NCBI GenBank assembly: GCA_021777565.1 | Contig: JAJYDJ010000001.1 | Coordinates: forward strand, 62,001-126,000 | DNA from: a bacterium | GTDB lineage: Bacteria; Patescibacteria; Microgenomatia; Levybacterales; UBA12049 | Reading direction: 5' to 3' | DNA length: 64,000 nucleotides | Part shown: positions 8,531-16,308 of the stretch, piece by piece | How the letters are laid out: each line of letters begins with the position of its first letter | How positions within the stretch are numbered: position 1 is the first letter of the stretch | The notes under the pieces: generated by a model | Database searches by the model: none | The model's input: only the letters and a program-made list of their open reading frames with translations | Told to the model about the DNA's origin: nothing | Position numbers and translations under genes: made by a program

Positions 8531-9406
8531 ATGGCAAGTTTTGAATTCTTAGAAGATGCGTCACACCAGTCTGTGATCCTTGCCCCCAGACGCGCCAGAC
8601 GTCCCAGACGAGGGAAAGAAGCTCCTAAAAAAGAATGTCCATTCTGTCACATACATCAGGAAGAAGTCATAGAGAAAGTCCACCTGGAAGATGTTGGTTA
8701 CGAAAAGACGGGTCAGGAGTGGGATTTGTTGGTGATGCAGAATAAATTTCCATTTGCGACCCATCATGAAATGATCATCCACAGCCCAGATCATAAGAAG
8801 AATATTGATGAACTTCCTGAAATGTACACGGTGGCACTGTTAAGAACATTTCAACAACGTATGCGACTTCATGCAGAACACGGTCGTGTTATTTGTTTTC
8901 ATAACTTTGGTGATCGCAGTGGGGCAAGTTTGAGCCATCCACATAGTCAGGTGGTTGTTGTTCCAGAATCGGTACCTTTTAGTATGACGCATGCGCCACG
9001 AGAAGTAGGTGAGTATGGATTTGCTCCAGTGGATGGTATCAGTCTGGTATGTCCTCACGCATCACAATGGCCTGATGAGACGTGGGTTATTGACCATGCA
9101 GAGAGTTCTTTTGCACACATGTCGCCTCAAAAAATAAAATACATGGCACATGTGCTTCGTCGTGCTATCCAGCTTCTGGTTCTGCGCCATGGAGTTGGCT
9201 TCTCATACAACTTTTATGTGAGCACTGATGCGCCTGCCTACATTCGTATTGTGCCACGCGTGAAGCGTATTGGTGGGTTTGAACTTGCAACTGGTATCTT
9301 TGTAAACACGCAAGATCCTGCAGAGACAGTGGCATTCCTGAAGGAACATTTCAATAAGGTGACATTACAAAAGGGATACAAAGCGAAGTATAAGAAGGCA
9401 GTTTAA
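8531..9406 (+). CDS. Galactose-1-phosphate uridylyltransferase-like HIT protein
   Basis: The 291-residue protein has the GalT branch of the HIT fold. The active-site motif is H136-P-H138-S-Q140 in NFGDRSGASLSHPHSQ, with a guanylylated/uridylylated histidine expected at the second His. An N-terminal CPFCHIHQEE provides half of a zinc site, and a second HIT-like half follows. GalT-type enzymes exchange UMP between UDP-glucose and galactose-1-phosphate; some relatives use other sugars. The start follows TGC-TATGCT (hexamer 8519-8524) by 6 nt. The 3' end overlaps the opposing HTH gene by 4 nt. Confidence 0.8.
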   Translation: MASFEFLEDASHQSVILAPRRARRPRRGKEAPKKECPFCHIHQEEVIEKVHLEDVGYEKTGQEWDLLVMQNKFPFATHHEMIIHSPDHKKNIDELPEMYTVALLRTFQQRMRLHAEHGRVICFHNFGDRSGASLSHPHSQVVVVPESVPFSMTHAPREVGEYGFAPVDGISLVCPHASQWPDETWVIDHAESSFAHMSPQKIKYMAHVLRRAIQLLVLRHGVGFSYNFYVSTDAPAYIRIVPRVKRIGGFELATGIFVNTQDPAETVAFLKEHFNKVTLQKGYKAKYKKAV

Positions 9407-9615
9407 ATTTGGCCTTTTGCTTGCATGCCAAGCATGTAGAGAACAGCTTCTTTTTTATAGCGGCGATCGCCACGAGAGTTGATGCGGATAGCTGGAAGTT
9501 TTCCTCGCTTACCCCAACGCTTGATGGTGAGTACTGATACGCGCAAGATTTGTGCAACTTCTTTGACAGTGAGAAGATCTGGTAAGTTATCGATTGATAG
9601 TGTTTGATTCGCCAT
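9403..9615 (-). CDS. Small MerR/excisionase-type helix-turn-helix protein
   Basis: The 70-residue protein is a single DNA-binding domain of the excisionase class. LLTVKEVAQILRVSVLTIKRW forms the helix-turn-helix, followed by the beta wing (GKLPAIRINSRGDRRYKKE). Such proteins act as small regulators or as directionality factors for integrases. No integrase is adjacent, so a stand-alone regulator is more likely. A -10 box TATACT (9625-9630) lies 9 nt before the ATG. Confidence 0.8.
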   Translation of the reverse strand: MANQTLSIDNLPDLLTVKEVAQILRVSVLTIKRWGKRGKLPAIRINSRGDRRYKKEAVLYMLGMQAKGQI

Positions 9616-9699
9616 AGCCTTAAGAGTATATCAATGTGAATATATCTAGTTACAAAGATACTAAATTATGCGTAATAAGTCAAGAAGAAAAACGTATTT

Positions 9700-10515
9700 T
9701 TATGCAGCAGTAAATGCAGGTTTTGGACTAACAAGTCTACGTAAACTCCATCCTGGTTTTGCATCTGTTGTCTCATCTGTTGTCCATGATTCACTAGGAC
9801 CTCCTAAACTCTTTTCCAACGCTTTCACAATAGGAGTGAGATGCTGGTATTGAATGCCTGAAAGAAGGTTGCGTGCAATGCGATACGCAAAGAGATTAGT
9901 TGTATCCAGCAGAAGTGTTTCATTACTTTGTGAATCGATAACAAAAATCTCACCGCTGAGAGTAATCTGGAAAGAAAAGTGTCCATGAGTCAGCGTAACA
10001 GATTCTAGTCCTTTCGCTCCATACTGAACTTGCATGGTTCCAATAGGTTCATCAGCAGCATCAAGCATGTGATAGTGAAGTGCTCGTGTCCCACCAGCAC
10101 CGTCAGTCGTCTCTGCCACTCTCTGCAGTCCGCCTGGGAACGTTTGGTGAGGGAAGACGAGATCGGCATACTTGCGCGCGCGAGCATTATCATCATTTGT
10201 AATGGCTGCAAGATGCTCGATAGTCGCTGCAATATCAGGGGGACACGTAGGGACTGATTTTGTCATGTAATCAGTCAAGACGATTGGCCGAATAGCTGAG
10301 TTGAGCAAGGTAAATCGTGCTGCCATGATGGTTCCACCAGTGTCAATGAATACTCCTTGACCATGAGAGTAATACGCATCTCTCGCAGGCTGAAGCATTT
10401 GGTAGGGGTCACCAAGAAGAAGGCCCTCATCAGTCTCTGCAAAGACTACCATGGTGCAGCCTTGTGGCTGGGCACTTGCTTCTGGGCCTGTTGTCTGTGT
10501 CTCGACAGTTGCCAT
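9700..10515 (-). CDS. Hypothetical protein (271 aa)
   Basis: I do not recognise this protein. It is soluble, rather acidic, has no signal peptide or membrane helix, and contains several beta-rich stretches (MVVFAETDEGLLLGD, GQGVFIDTGGTIMAARFTLL, HFSFQITLSGEIFVIDS). The start is strongly set by TATACT (10522-10527) ending exactly 6 nt before the ATG. It is monocistronic, lying between the HTH gene and the rplL terminator region. Confidence 0.7.
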   Translation of the reverse strand: MATVETQTTGPEASAQPQGCTMVVFAETDEGLLLGDPYQMLQPARDAYYSHGQGVFIDTGGTIMAARFTLLNSAIRPIVLTDYMTKSVPTCPPDIAATIEHLAAITNDDNARARKYADLVFPHQTFPGGLQRVAETTDGAGGTRALHYHMLDAADEPIGTMQVQYGAKGLESVTLTHGHFSFQITLSGEIFVIDSQSNETLLLDTTNLFAYRIARNLLSGIQYQHLTPIVKALEKSLGGPSESWTTDETTDAKPGWSLRRLVSPKPAFTAA

Positions 10516-10688
10516 TTTGAAAGTATACGTCTCCAGAACGGCTCTGTCAATAGTATTATAGGGTGGATTTAGCCTCGAGTAAGGTTATTTAAGGCCTGGA
10601 GTAAGTGAATTCCACAAGATATCCCCAAAGTGTGGATTAGTAGTTATATATCCTATATCTAGCGAGGCATTTAAATGCGATTTTTTAC

Positions 10689-10712
10689 GTACTTTCTCTT
10701 CGGAGAAAGTAC
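10689..10712 (+). other. Perfect hairpin with C(UUCG)G tetraloop
   Basis: GTACTTTCTC and GAGAAAGTAC form a perfect 10-bp stem around TTCG. Read on the + strand this is the ultra-stable cUUCGg tetraloop. A T-run lies before it, not after, so it is not a standard intrinsic terminator on either strand. Confidence 0.6.
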
Positions 10713-10880
10713 CAAAGACTCTTGTGCTGGCAAGTCGACCTGATTTTTGCGTTCGTTCGTCGGGGAAATGCTGCCCTTTCACGCACAAGGCGTGGCTTCC
10801 CCTGATGTCACTCACGCAAGAATCTATACGGTCTTGATTGCAACGCACGAATGTATAATGGAGAGTTTTTACTGGTTTGC

Positions 10881-10922
10881 CAAACAAAAACCGATGGAAA
10901 AGTTGTCTCTTCCACCGGTTTT
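10881..10922 (-). terminator. Intrinsic terminator of the rplJ-rplL operon
   Basis: On the - strand AAAACCGGTGGAA pairs with TTCCATCGGTTTT (13 bp, one G-U) around a 10-nt loop and runs into TTTTTGTTTGG. It lies about 30 nt after the rplL stop. T-rich sequence on the other side may make it bidirectional. Confidence 0.8.
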
Positions 10923-10952
10923 GTTATTCGAATTGACGAATAGAGTGAGCCG

Positions 10953-11339
10953 TTACTTGAGGGTAACTGCTGCGCCCGCTTCTTCAAACTTTTTCTTAGC
11001 TTCGTCTGCGGTCTCTTTATTTACTCCTGTCAAAACGACTTTTGGTGCGGTATCAGCCAATGCTTTTGCGTCGGTGAGACCGAGCGTTGGCACGAGTTCG
11101 CGAATAACCTTAATTACTGCGATCTTGTTTGCGCCTGCTGAAGTAAGTTCCACATCAAAGGATGTTTTTTCTTCAGCTGGTTCAGCTGCACCTGCTGCTG
11201 GAGCTGCTGCTGCTGGGGCGGCCATCATTGCTGCTGACACACCAAACTTTTCTTCCAAGGCTTTGACCAATTCGTTAAGTTCCAAAACGGTCATTTCCTC
11301 GACTGCTGATAAAATTTCTTCTGTTGTTAACTTTGCCAT
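10953..11339 (-). CDS. rplL: Ribosomal protein bL12 (L7/L12)
   Basis: bL12 forms the flexible ribosomal stalk that recruits translation factors. The 128-residue protein has the N-terminal dimerisation helix (LTTEEILSAVEEMTVLELNELV), an Ala/Pro hinge (residues about 42-56) and the C-terminal factor-binding domain (KIAVIKVIRELVPTLGLTDAKALAD). The start at MAKLTTEE is chosen because AAAGGAGGTGA, a strong Shine-Dalgarno site, lies just upstream, one of very few in the window. The preceding in-frame ATG would lack one. It is the second gene of rplJ-rplL. Confidence 0.97.
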   Translation of the reverse strand: MAKLTTEEILSAVEEMTVLELNELVKALEEKFGVSAAMMAAPAAAAPAAGAAEPAEEKTSFDVELTSAGANKIAVIKVIRELVPTLGLTDAKALADTAPKVVLTGVNKETADEAKKKFEEAGAAVTLK

Positions 11340-11359
11340 ATGTCTCACCTCCTTTTGAA

Positions 11360-11905
11360 TTATGACTTCTTTGACGCGACTGCGTTCAAAGTCATCACAA
11401 ATTTCTGCATATTCCAATTCAATGAACGATGAAGTCCAAAGATTGGAGACTTAAGAGTGCCTACGAGCTGGGTCAAGAGGGTTTCTTTACTTGGCAGGGT
11501 AGCAAGCTTCAAAACTTCTTTGTCTGAAATCACTTTACCACTGAGGATTCCGAACTTAATTTTTGGTTTTTCCAGATCTTTGACCATCTTAGAGACGGTT
11601 TTGAGAGGTTCAACAACTTCCTTTGTCAAAAAGAGTGCACCTGTTTGGCCTTCAAATACTTGGCTTTCGACTGCATCTTTGGCTGGGGTATCAGCAAGAG
11701 CTCTTTTGAGAAGAGTGTTTTTAACAACGACGAATGAAGCACCAGACTTTTTGATGGTACGCTTCATGTCTTCAAGCTGTTTGTGGGTGAGTCCACCGAA
11801 ATCTGCAAAAACCATAGCCTCAGACGCATTGGCCTTATCGGCAATTTCTGCGATGACGCCTGCTTTTTGCTGTTTGTTTTTGGATAGTACGTCTTGATTT
11901 TTCAT
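11360..11905 (-). CDS. rplJ: Ribosomal protein uL10
   Basis: uL10 anchors the bL12 stalk dimers to 23S rRNA and, in bacteria, represses its own operon by binding the mRNA leader. The 181-residue protein shows the standard opening (IAEIADKANASEAMVFADFGGLTHKQLEDMKR), the VVKNTLLKRAL block, and a C-terminal helix that binds bL12. The 5' leader (11906 to about 11997) is structured and ends in a short hairpin plus T-run directly before the ATG. Transcription is followed by rplL after 20 nt. Confidence 0.96.
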   Translation of the reverse strand: MKNQDVLSKNKQQKAGVIAEIADKANASEAMVFADFGGLTHKQLEDMKRTIKKSGASFVVVKNTLLKRALADTPAKDAVESQVFEGQTGALFLTKEVVEPLKTVSKMVKDLEKPKIKFGILSGKVISDKEVLKLATLPSKETLLTQLVGTLKSPIFGLHRSLNWNMQKFVMTLNAVASKKS

Positions 11906-12033
11906 AAAAAAACTCGCCCTAAGACGAGTACTGTGGCAATCTCAAGTGAGATGCTGTCTTCCTCGGAAGGTCTTATTGTTCGCCTTCTGTCTTAGGTACT
12001 GCTAGTATAGCAGAATTTGGAGTAAAGATGCAA
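11906..12033 (-). promoter_or_regulatory. L10-type leader with promoter and attenuator-like hairpin
   Basis: The promoter is TTGCAT (12028-12033), an 18-bp spacer, TGC-TATACT (12004-12009). The roughly 90-nt leader holds a perfect ATCTCA/TGAGAT hairpin (11939-11952) and a GAAGG/CCTTC pairing. It ends in ACTCG/CGAGT (11912-11929) with seven T residues abutting the rplJ ATG. That last hairpin also covers the only Shine-Dalgarno-like bases (AGGGCGAG), so folding could stop transcription or block initiation. This fits autoregulation by L10(L12)4. Confidence 0.7.
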
Positions 12034-12037
12034 TATA

Positions 12038-13330
12038 TTACTTGTCATAGGCCTTTTGGCCTTGGAGGTATTTGTAGTAGAAGAAAAGGTAGGATTTTGG
12101 GTCGCCAACGGTGTAGTTGATATAGTGATTCTCTTGGACTGCCTGTTGTACCTCTTGGCGCATTTGGGGTAGAGAGCTATGTTCTGGCCATTTAAAGAAC
12201 GTATATACATTTGAATACAAATAGTATCCAATAATAAGAACGGGTAAAATCTTGAGTACTATTTGTTTCTGATTCCACAAAAGGGCAAAGGGGTAGGCAA
12301 GTAGTGCCAGACAAAGGAAACGATTGATGGCATAGTAGTAGTCAGAACTTTCCCCACTATAGATAGTAAAGATGACCCAGGGCACTACAAAGAAACAGGT
12401 CATGACATAGACCATACTCCGCCAGCTACGCACGTTTTGCCTCTGGAGAAGTGCATAGATAACAAAGATTGGGAAGAAGAGATACTTAATGTTTATGTTC
12501 CTGATCTCTCTTGGAAGGAAATTATCTAGCTGAGTAAAGACATCTCCAATGATCTGTAGCATCCTTTTGAGGTGAAATCCGTGTGAGTATTGCGCGGCAT
12601 AGGTCATGAGACTATTGGCCTGTGAATGCTTACTACTGAGCTCAGAAATGATATTTGGGGCTATTGCGATTAGTAAAATAAGAAGGCCTAAAATACCATA
12701 TTTGAACACTTCTTTTGTTCGAGGGAAAAGAGGGAGGCAAAGGGCGGTAATAATTGGTACAAAGATGGCGGTAAAGTGTACTTGCCAGAAAAGACCAATG
12801 ACAATGGCAAGTGATAGAATGTGTTTTGTTTTTCCCGAAATAATTTCGTGTAAAAAGTAAAATGCCAAAAGACCTAACAGTGGAATAAAATCTACAGGCC
12901 ACTGCACGCGATCAAAATGAATCGCTTCAGTAGAAAAAGTTTGTATCAGAAGTGCGATAAGAGTGACAGATTTACCAAATTTTCTGATGAAAACATAATA
13001 AATGCCCCAAAAACTTACAATGGCACTGAGCCCCGCAAAGATACCAGAGGCAATAGGGTCATAATTGGTGAAGAAATATGCCGGGGCGATAGCATAGTAA
13101 TATAACGGACCGATGTAAAACCCAGAATTTTGTTTGGCCACCATACCAAGGAGTGGATAGTGGTGATTATAAAGAATATTTTTGGCTGCCCAGGCGTTAT
13201 CTATTTGATCCCAACTGAAAGGATTACGCTCAGGAATTTGATAAAAACGAAAGAAAAGGAAAGCAAGAAAGATAATGCCGATGGCAATGAAGAACTTATT
13301 TTTTCTTATAAATGCGATCCAAGTGGCCAT
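12038..13330 (-). CDS. GT39-like (ArnT/PMT family) membrane glycosyltransferase
   Basis: This 430-residue multi-span protein has about ten hydrophobic helices and the N-terminal acidic loop of GT-C enzymes (FSWDQIDNAWAAKNIL), where an aspartate activates the acceptor. Relatives transfer a sugar from a polyprenyl phosphate to lipid or protein on the outer face of the membrane. TGC-TATACT (hexamer 13337-13342) ends 6 nt before the ATG, so it is expressed independently of the flanking ribosomal genes. Donor and acceptor are unknown. Confidence 0.75.
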   Translation of the reverse strand: MATWIAFIRKNKFFIAIGIIFLAFLFFRFYQIPERNPFSWDQIDNAWAAKNILYNHHYPLLGMVAKQNSGFYIGPLYYYAIAPAYFFTNYDPIASGIFAGLSAIVSFWGIYYVFIRKFGKSVTLIALLIQTFSTEAIHFDRVQWPVDFIPLLGLLAFYFLHEIISGKTKHILSLAIVIGLFWQVHFTAIFVPIITALCLPLFPRTKEVFKYGILGLLILLIAIAPNIISELSSKHSQANSLMTYAAQYSHGFHLKRMLQIIGDVFTQLDNFLPREIRNINIKYLFFPIFVIYALLQRQNVRSWRSMVYVMTCFFVVPWVIFTIYSGESSDYYYAINRFLCLALLAYPFALLWNQKQIVLKILPVLIIGYYLYSNVYTFFKWPEHSSLPQMRQEVQQAVQENHYINYTVGDPKSYLFFYYKYLQGQKAYDK

Positions 13331-13350
13331 ACATTCAGTATAGCAAATTA

Positions 13351-14163
13351 TTATTTTTCTGCTTTGGAAGCATTGGCACGGTCACTAAATGCATTCACGA
13401 GCACCAGCGTGATGAGATAAAAGACAAGGATAAATAGTGCATCAAGTTGATGATTGTAGAAATCAAATACTTCTGTGAGAAAGATGGAGGTTAAGAGAGA
13501 GAGTCGAAAAAGACGATAGCCAAACTTTCTGAACTTAAAAAAGACCAATGCACCACAGACAGCAAGTGTTGAACTGAGCAGTGATGATCCAAACTGCATA
13601 ATATCGCTAATATCATCAAGCTGATACGGACTCGTGGCGCGTCCACTGAGAAAAAGCAGTGATCGTACCAGGGTAAAAAGAGAAATCCCAATAAAAAAGA
13701 GAATAACACTGGTCCCAAATCCTCTAAATTTCATGACAGATTGGATGAGGGATTTAAATGGTGCGTCTTTATCGGTAAGGTGTTCCGTTTTGTGGGCAAA
13801 AAATCGAATAACCAGAAAGAGAAGTACAAAAATAACATAAATAATGGAGGTAGCTGGTGCAAAAAAGTAATTGTTGTCATTGGTGATATATTTACCCAGC
13901 TCATCAATAAAAAGACCAAATCCAGCACCTCCAAGAATCGCCGCGATACGAGTGGCTCGTGGATTGTGCATAGCAATAAGGATAATATTGGCTGCCAGAA
14001 GGAAAAGCCCACCCCAGAGCATGTGTGCGATATGCCATCCATGCATCCCAAGACGTGGGTAATTGGTCAGCTGCAGATAGAATCTGGTGACCAGAATACT
14101 CGCTATTGCACTCACAAAAAGAGTTTCTAAATAGGCCCCAGCATCTTTGCGATAGATAATCAT
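13351..14163 (-). CDS. Polytopic membrane protein with GFGLFIDELGKYIT motif
   Basis: The 270-residue protein has about seven membrane helices. A conserved-looking segment GGAGFGLFIDELGKYITNDNNYFFAPA lies in the first half and carries acidic and lysine residues within the membrane zone. I have seen this motif in an uncharacterised membrane family but cannot assign a function. TATACT (14170-14175) ends 6 nt before the ATG. It lies between rplA and the GT39-like gene, all on the same strand but with separate promoters. Confidence 0.65.
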   Translation of the reverse strand: MIIYRKDAGAYLETLFVSAIASILVTRFYLQLTNYPRLGMHGWHIAHMLWGGLFLLAANIILIAMHNPRATRIAAILGGAGFGLFIDELGKYITNDNNYFFAPATSIIYVIFVLLFLVIRFFAHKTEHLTDKDAPFKSLIQSVMKFRGFGTSVILFFIGISLFTLVRSLLFLSGRATSPYQLDDISDIMQFGSSLLSSTLAVCGALVFFKFRKFGYRLFRLSLLTSIFLTEVFDFYNHQLDALFILVFYLITLVLVNAFSDRANASKAEK

Positions 14164-14196
14164 ATCTGTAGTATAGTGCAGAAAGGATGAGTGAGA

Positions 14197-15090
14197 CTAG
14201 CCAATTCTCAAACTTGGACTCATGGTGGACTTGAGATAGACAGACTTAACTTTGCCTTTCTCCAATGAACCAAGGAATGCTTTAATATTGTCAGCAAGTT
14301 TTTCTTTCCCAAAACTCAACTTACCAAGTGCCATGTGAACGATATTTACTTTTCCTTCGGTCTTGTAGTTGATTTGGCCACCGGCAAATTTCTTGGCAGC
14401 TTCTTCAGGGTTTGCTGCGACGGTGCCATTTTTTGGATTTGGCATAAGTCCTCGAGGACCGAGAATCTTAGCTGCTTTTGCCAAACGTGGCATAGCATCA
14501 GGAGTTGCGATCAAAAGATCAAAATCAATTTGTCCTGCATCGATCTTATCAAGGAGCTTTTGTGCTGCCTGTGCATCCTGAAGAGGAGCAAGAATAGCGA
14601 CACGAACTTCTTTGCCAGTTCCGTGAGGAAGAACAACACTTCCAGTAACTTTGTCAGTAGTATTAACGTGGAGTTCTACTGTTTCATCAAACTTTGCTGA
14701 TTGGAATCCAAGCAAAGTATCCAGAGCAGTTGAGACAGAGTATTGAGTGTCTTTTGCCTTCTGAACGTTCGCATTGTGGCGAGGTGATGGCTGATATGTA
14801 CTCACTGCTTCTTTTTTCTCCATCTTTTTCTTTGGTTTTTCTTCAGTGTCATTCTGAGCCATAGGCGAAGAATCTCTTTCTTCAGACGTGGTATCGGTAG
14901 AGTGGGATCCTTCACTATCGTTCAGGATGACAGAAGAAGAGTCTGTTGTCTCACTCTCCGTAACATTTGTTGCATCAGATTCTTTCTCTGCAGCCTTTGC
15001 CACTTTTTTAGCTTCGCGGCGCTTCGCTGCCTCGTCTTTCTGCATTTGTTCTTCTTCAGAGCCAATAGTAATAGTGCGTTTCTTTCCCAT
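14197..15090 (-). CDS. rplA: Ribosomal protein uL1 with long repeat-bearing N-terminal extension
   Basis: uL1 forms the mobile L1 stalk that helps release deacylated tRNA. The canonical domain occupies about residues 100-297 and has the signature KAAKILGPRGLMPNPKNGTV. About 95 extra residues precede it, rich in Lys, Glu, Ser and Thr and probably disordered. Within them, the DNA from 14848 to 14932 is an inverted-repeat element that is translated in frame. It is the last gene of secE-nusG-rplK-rplA, starting 1 nt after rplK. Confidence 0.95.
   Translation of the reverse strand: MGKKRTITIGSEEEQMQKDEAAKRREAKKVAKAAEKESDATNVTESETTDSSSVILNDSEGSHSTDTTSEERDSSPMAQNDTEEKPKKKMEKKEAVSTYQPSPRHNANVQKAKDTQYSVSTALDTLLGFQSAKFDETVELHVNTTDKVTGSVVLPHGTGKEVRVAILAPLQDAQAAQKLLDKIDAGQIDFDLLIATPDAMPRLAKAAKILGPRGLMPNPKNGTVAANPEEAAKKFAGGQINYKTEGKVNIVHMALGKLSFGKEKLADNIKAFLGSLEKGKVKSVYLKSTMSPSLRIG
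14848..14932. repeat. Palindromic repeat inserted in frame in rplA
   Basis: The outer ends TGTCATTCTGAG (14848-14859) and TTCAGGATGACA (14921-14932) are near-perfect inverted repeats. Each arm continues with GCGAAGAATCT-like or GGATCCTTC-like sequence. The same arm recurs in intergenic DNA at 49787-49814. The element is read through as part of the uL1 N-terminal extension. Confidence 0.75.
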
Positions 15091-15091
15091 A

Positions 15092-15511
15092 TTAAACTAC
15101 TTTCACTCCCATACTTCGTGCGACACCTGCGACGATCTTGGCTGCTTGCTTCACATCATCGGTATTGAGATCTTCGAGCTTTTTCGCTGCGATTTCCTCA
15201 GCTTGTGCTTGCGTAATCGTGCCTGCTTGTTCTTTCCCTGGCTTGCCTGCGCCTGGACGACCGATTGTCTTTTTGATCATTTCAGAAATCGGTGGCTGTT
15301 TGACGATAAAGTCAAAAGAGCGATCTTCATAAACGGTAATAACCACAGGAACCAATGTCCCTTTCAAAGGTGCAGTTCGGTCATTAAATGCCTTCACGAA
15401 TTCCATAATTGGAATACCGTGTTGACCAAGAGCTGGACCTACCGGTGGTGCAGGAGTAGCTGCGCCAGCCTGAATTGCCAATTTAATAAATGTTTTTATC
15501 TTCTTTGCCAT
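15092..15511 (-). CDS. rplK: Ribosomal protein uL11
   Basis: uL11 binds the GTPase-centre of 23S rRNA together with the L10-L12 stalk. The 139-residue protein has the family opening (FIKLAIQAGAATPAPPVGPALGQHG), the proline-rich linker, and the RNA-binding C-terminal domain ending in VAGVARSMGVKVV. It follows nusG with 5 nt between stop and start, in a secE-nusG-rplK-rplA operon. Confidence 0.97.
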   Translation of the reverse strand: MAKKIKTFIKLAIQAGAATPAPPVGPALGQHGIPIMEFVKAFNDRTAPLKGTLVPVVITVYEDRSFDFIVKQPPISEMIKKTIGRPGAGKPGKEQAGTITQAQAEEIAAKKLEDLNTDDVKQAAKIVAGVARSMGVKVV

Positions 15512-15516
15512 ATGAA

Positions 15517-16071
15517 TTAGATTTTACTGACTTGCAAGAAGTCCAGTTCGACAGGTGTTTCTCGGCCAAAGATACTGACCAAGACTTTGAGTTTGCCCTT
15601 AGCCTCATCAATAGATTCAATAGTACCAAGGAACTCTGCGAATGGTCCATCGACGATCTTAACTGCTTCACCAACCACAAATGCTGATTTGAAGGTGGTT
15701 TGCTGTTGCTGAGAGAATTGCTTAATAGCCTCAACTTCTTTTGGAGAAATTGGGGTTGGGGTGTTGGCTGCACCAACGAATCCAGTTACGCCTGGGGTTG
15801 TACGAACCAAGATCCATGATTCATCAGAGAGAACCATGCGAACGAGAATGTATCCTGGGAAGACTTTTTCTTCAACCTGGTGCTTTTTGCCTTGAGAAAC
15901 TTTGGTTACTTCACGAGTTGGGACGATGATTTCAAGGATACTGTCGGCAAAACCCATGGTTTCGGCACGCTGTTGAAGCGTCTTGGCAACTTTATTTTCG
16001 TGCCCAGAGTAGGTGTGTACGATATACCATCGTCCAGCCTCAGTATTCATTGATGTTGTTGTGTTTTCCAT
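15517..16071 (-). CDS. nusG: Transcription termination/antitermination factor NusG
   Basis: NusG binds RNA polymerase to suppress pausing and links it to Rho or the ribosome. The 184-residue protein has the NGN domain (RWYIVHTYSGHENKVAKTL, then VFPGYILVRM and VRTTPGVTGFVG) and a C-terminal KOW domain (VGEAVKIVDGPFAEFLGTIE). A short Thr/Asn-rich N-terminal extension precedes the NGN core. It starts 1 nt after secE in the same operon. Confidence 0.96.
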   Translation of the reverse strand: MENTTTSMNTEAGRWYIVHTYSGHENKVAKTLQQRAETMGFADSILEIIVPTREVTKVSQGKKHQVEEKVFPGYILVRMVLSDESWILVRTTPGVTGFVGAANTPTPISPKEVEAIKQFSQQQQTTFKSAFVVGEAVKIVDGPFAEFLGTIESIDEAKGKLKVLVSIFGRETPVELDFLQVSKI

Positions 16072-16072
16072 A

Positions 16073-16255
16073 TTATTTTGTGACCATTTGCAGAAGTGTT
16101 GTGAATATGAAGTCTATGGCTCCTATAAACAGGCCTACAGCGACACTGATAATGATCACCATTCCGGTTAACCTGATCACCTCAGTACGTGTTGGCCAAA
16201 CTACTTTCTGCATCTCCTGATAAGTTTCAGTAAGAAACGATACAGGGTTTGGCAT
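16073..16255 (-). CDS. secE: Preprotein translocase subunit SecE
   Basis: SecE clamps the SecY channel in the membrane. The 60-residue protein is the minimal one-helix form: an amphipathic helix (FLTETYQEMQKVVWPTRTE, with the typical W-P-T) and one membrane span. TGG-TAAAAT (hexamer 16262-16267) ends exactly 6 nt before the ATG, making it the leaderless first gene of secE-nusG-rplK-rplA. The promoter region is shared with the divergent galU gene. Confidence 0.95.
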   Translation of the reverse strand: MPNPVSFLTETYQEMQKVVWPTRTEVIRLTGMVIIISVAVGLFIGAIDFIFTTLLQMVTK

Positions 16256-16278
16256 AAAGGAATTTTACCATGCAGAGG

Positions 16279-16308
16279 TTGACATGTAAAGGGGAGGCTG
16301 TCTACAAT
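16279..16308 (+). promoter_or_regulatory. galU promoter overlapping the first possible ATG
   Basis: TTGACA (16279-16284), 18 bp, TACAAT (16303-16308). The -10 box includes the A and T of the ATG at 16307. If it is used, translation would have to begin at the ATG at 16322, seven or so nucleotides after the expected transcription start. Confidence 0.5.

Larger units (their letters stand above)
10516..10952. other. 437-bp intergenic region between rplL and a hypothetical gene
   Basis: There is no convincing protein gene. It contains the rplJL terminator (10881-10922), a perfect 10-bp hairpin with a UUCG loop (10689-10712) and a further inverted repeat GGGGAA/TTCCCC (10762-10802) enclosing CACGC/GCGTG. 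Confidence 0.5.

Noticed and set aside
10681..10712. UUCG hairpin as an intrinsic terminator
   Set aside because: The T-run lies on the wrong side for both strands; the real rplL terminator is at 10881-10922.
11340..11417. Earlier in-frame start for rplL
   Set aside because: The extra residues are not bL12-like and overlap rplJ, while a strong Shine-Dalgarno precedes MAKLTTEE.
14888..15520. 210-codon open frame opposite rplA/rplK
   Set aside because: It is antisense to two certain ribosomal genes and has no domain or promoter of its own.
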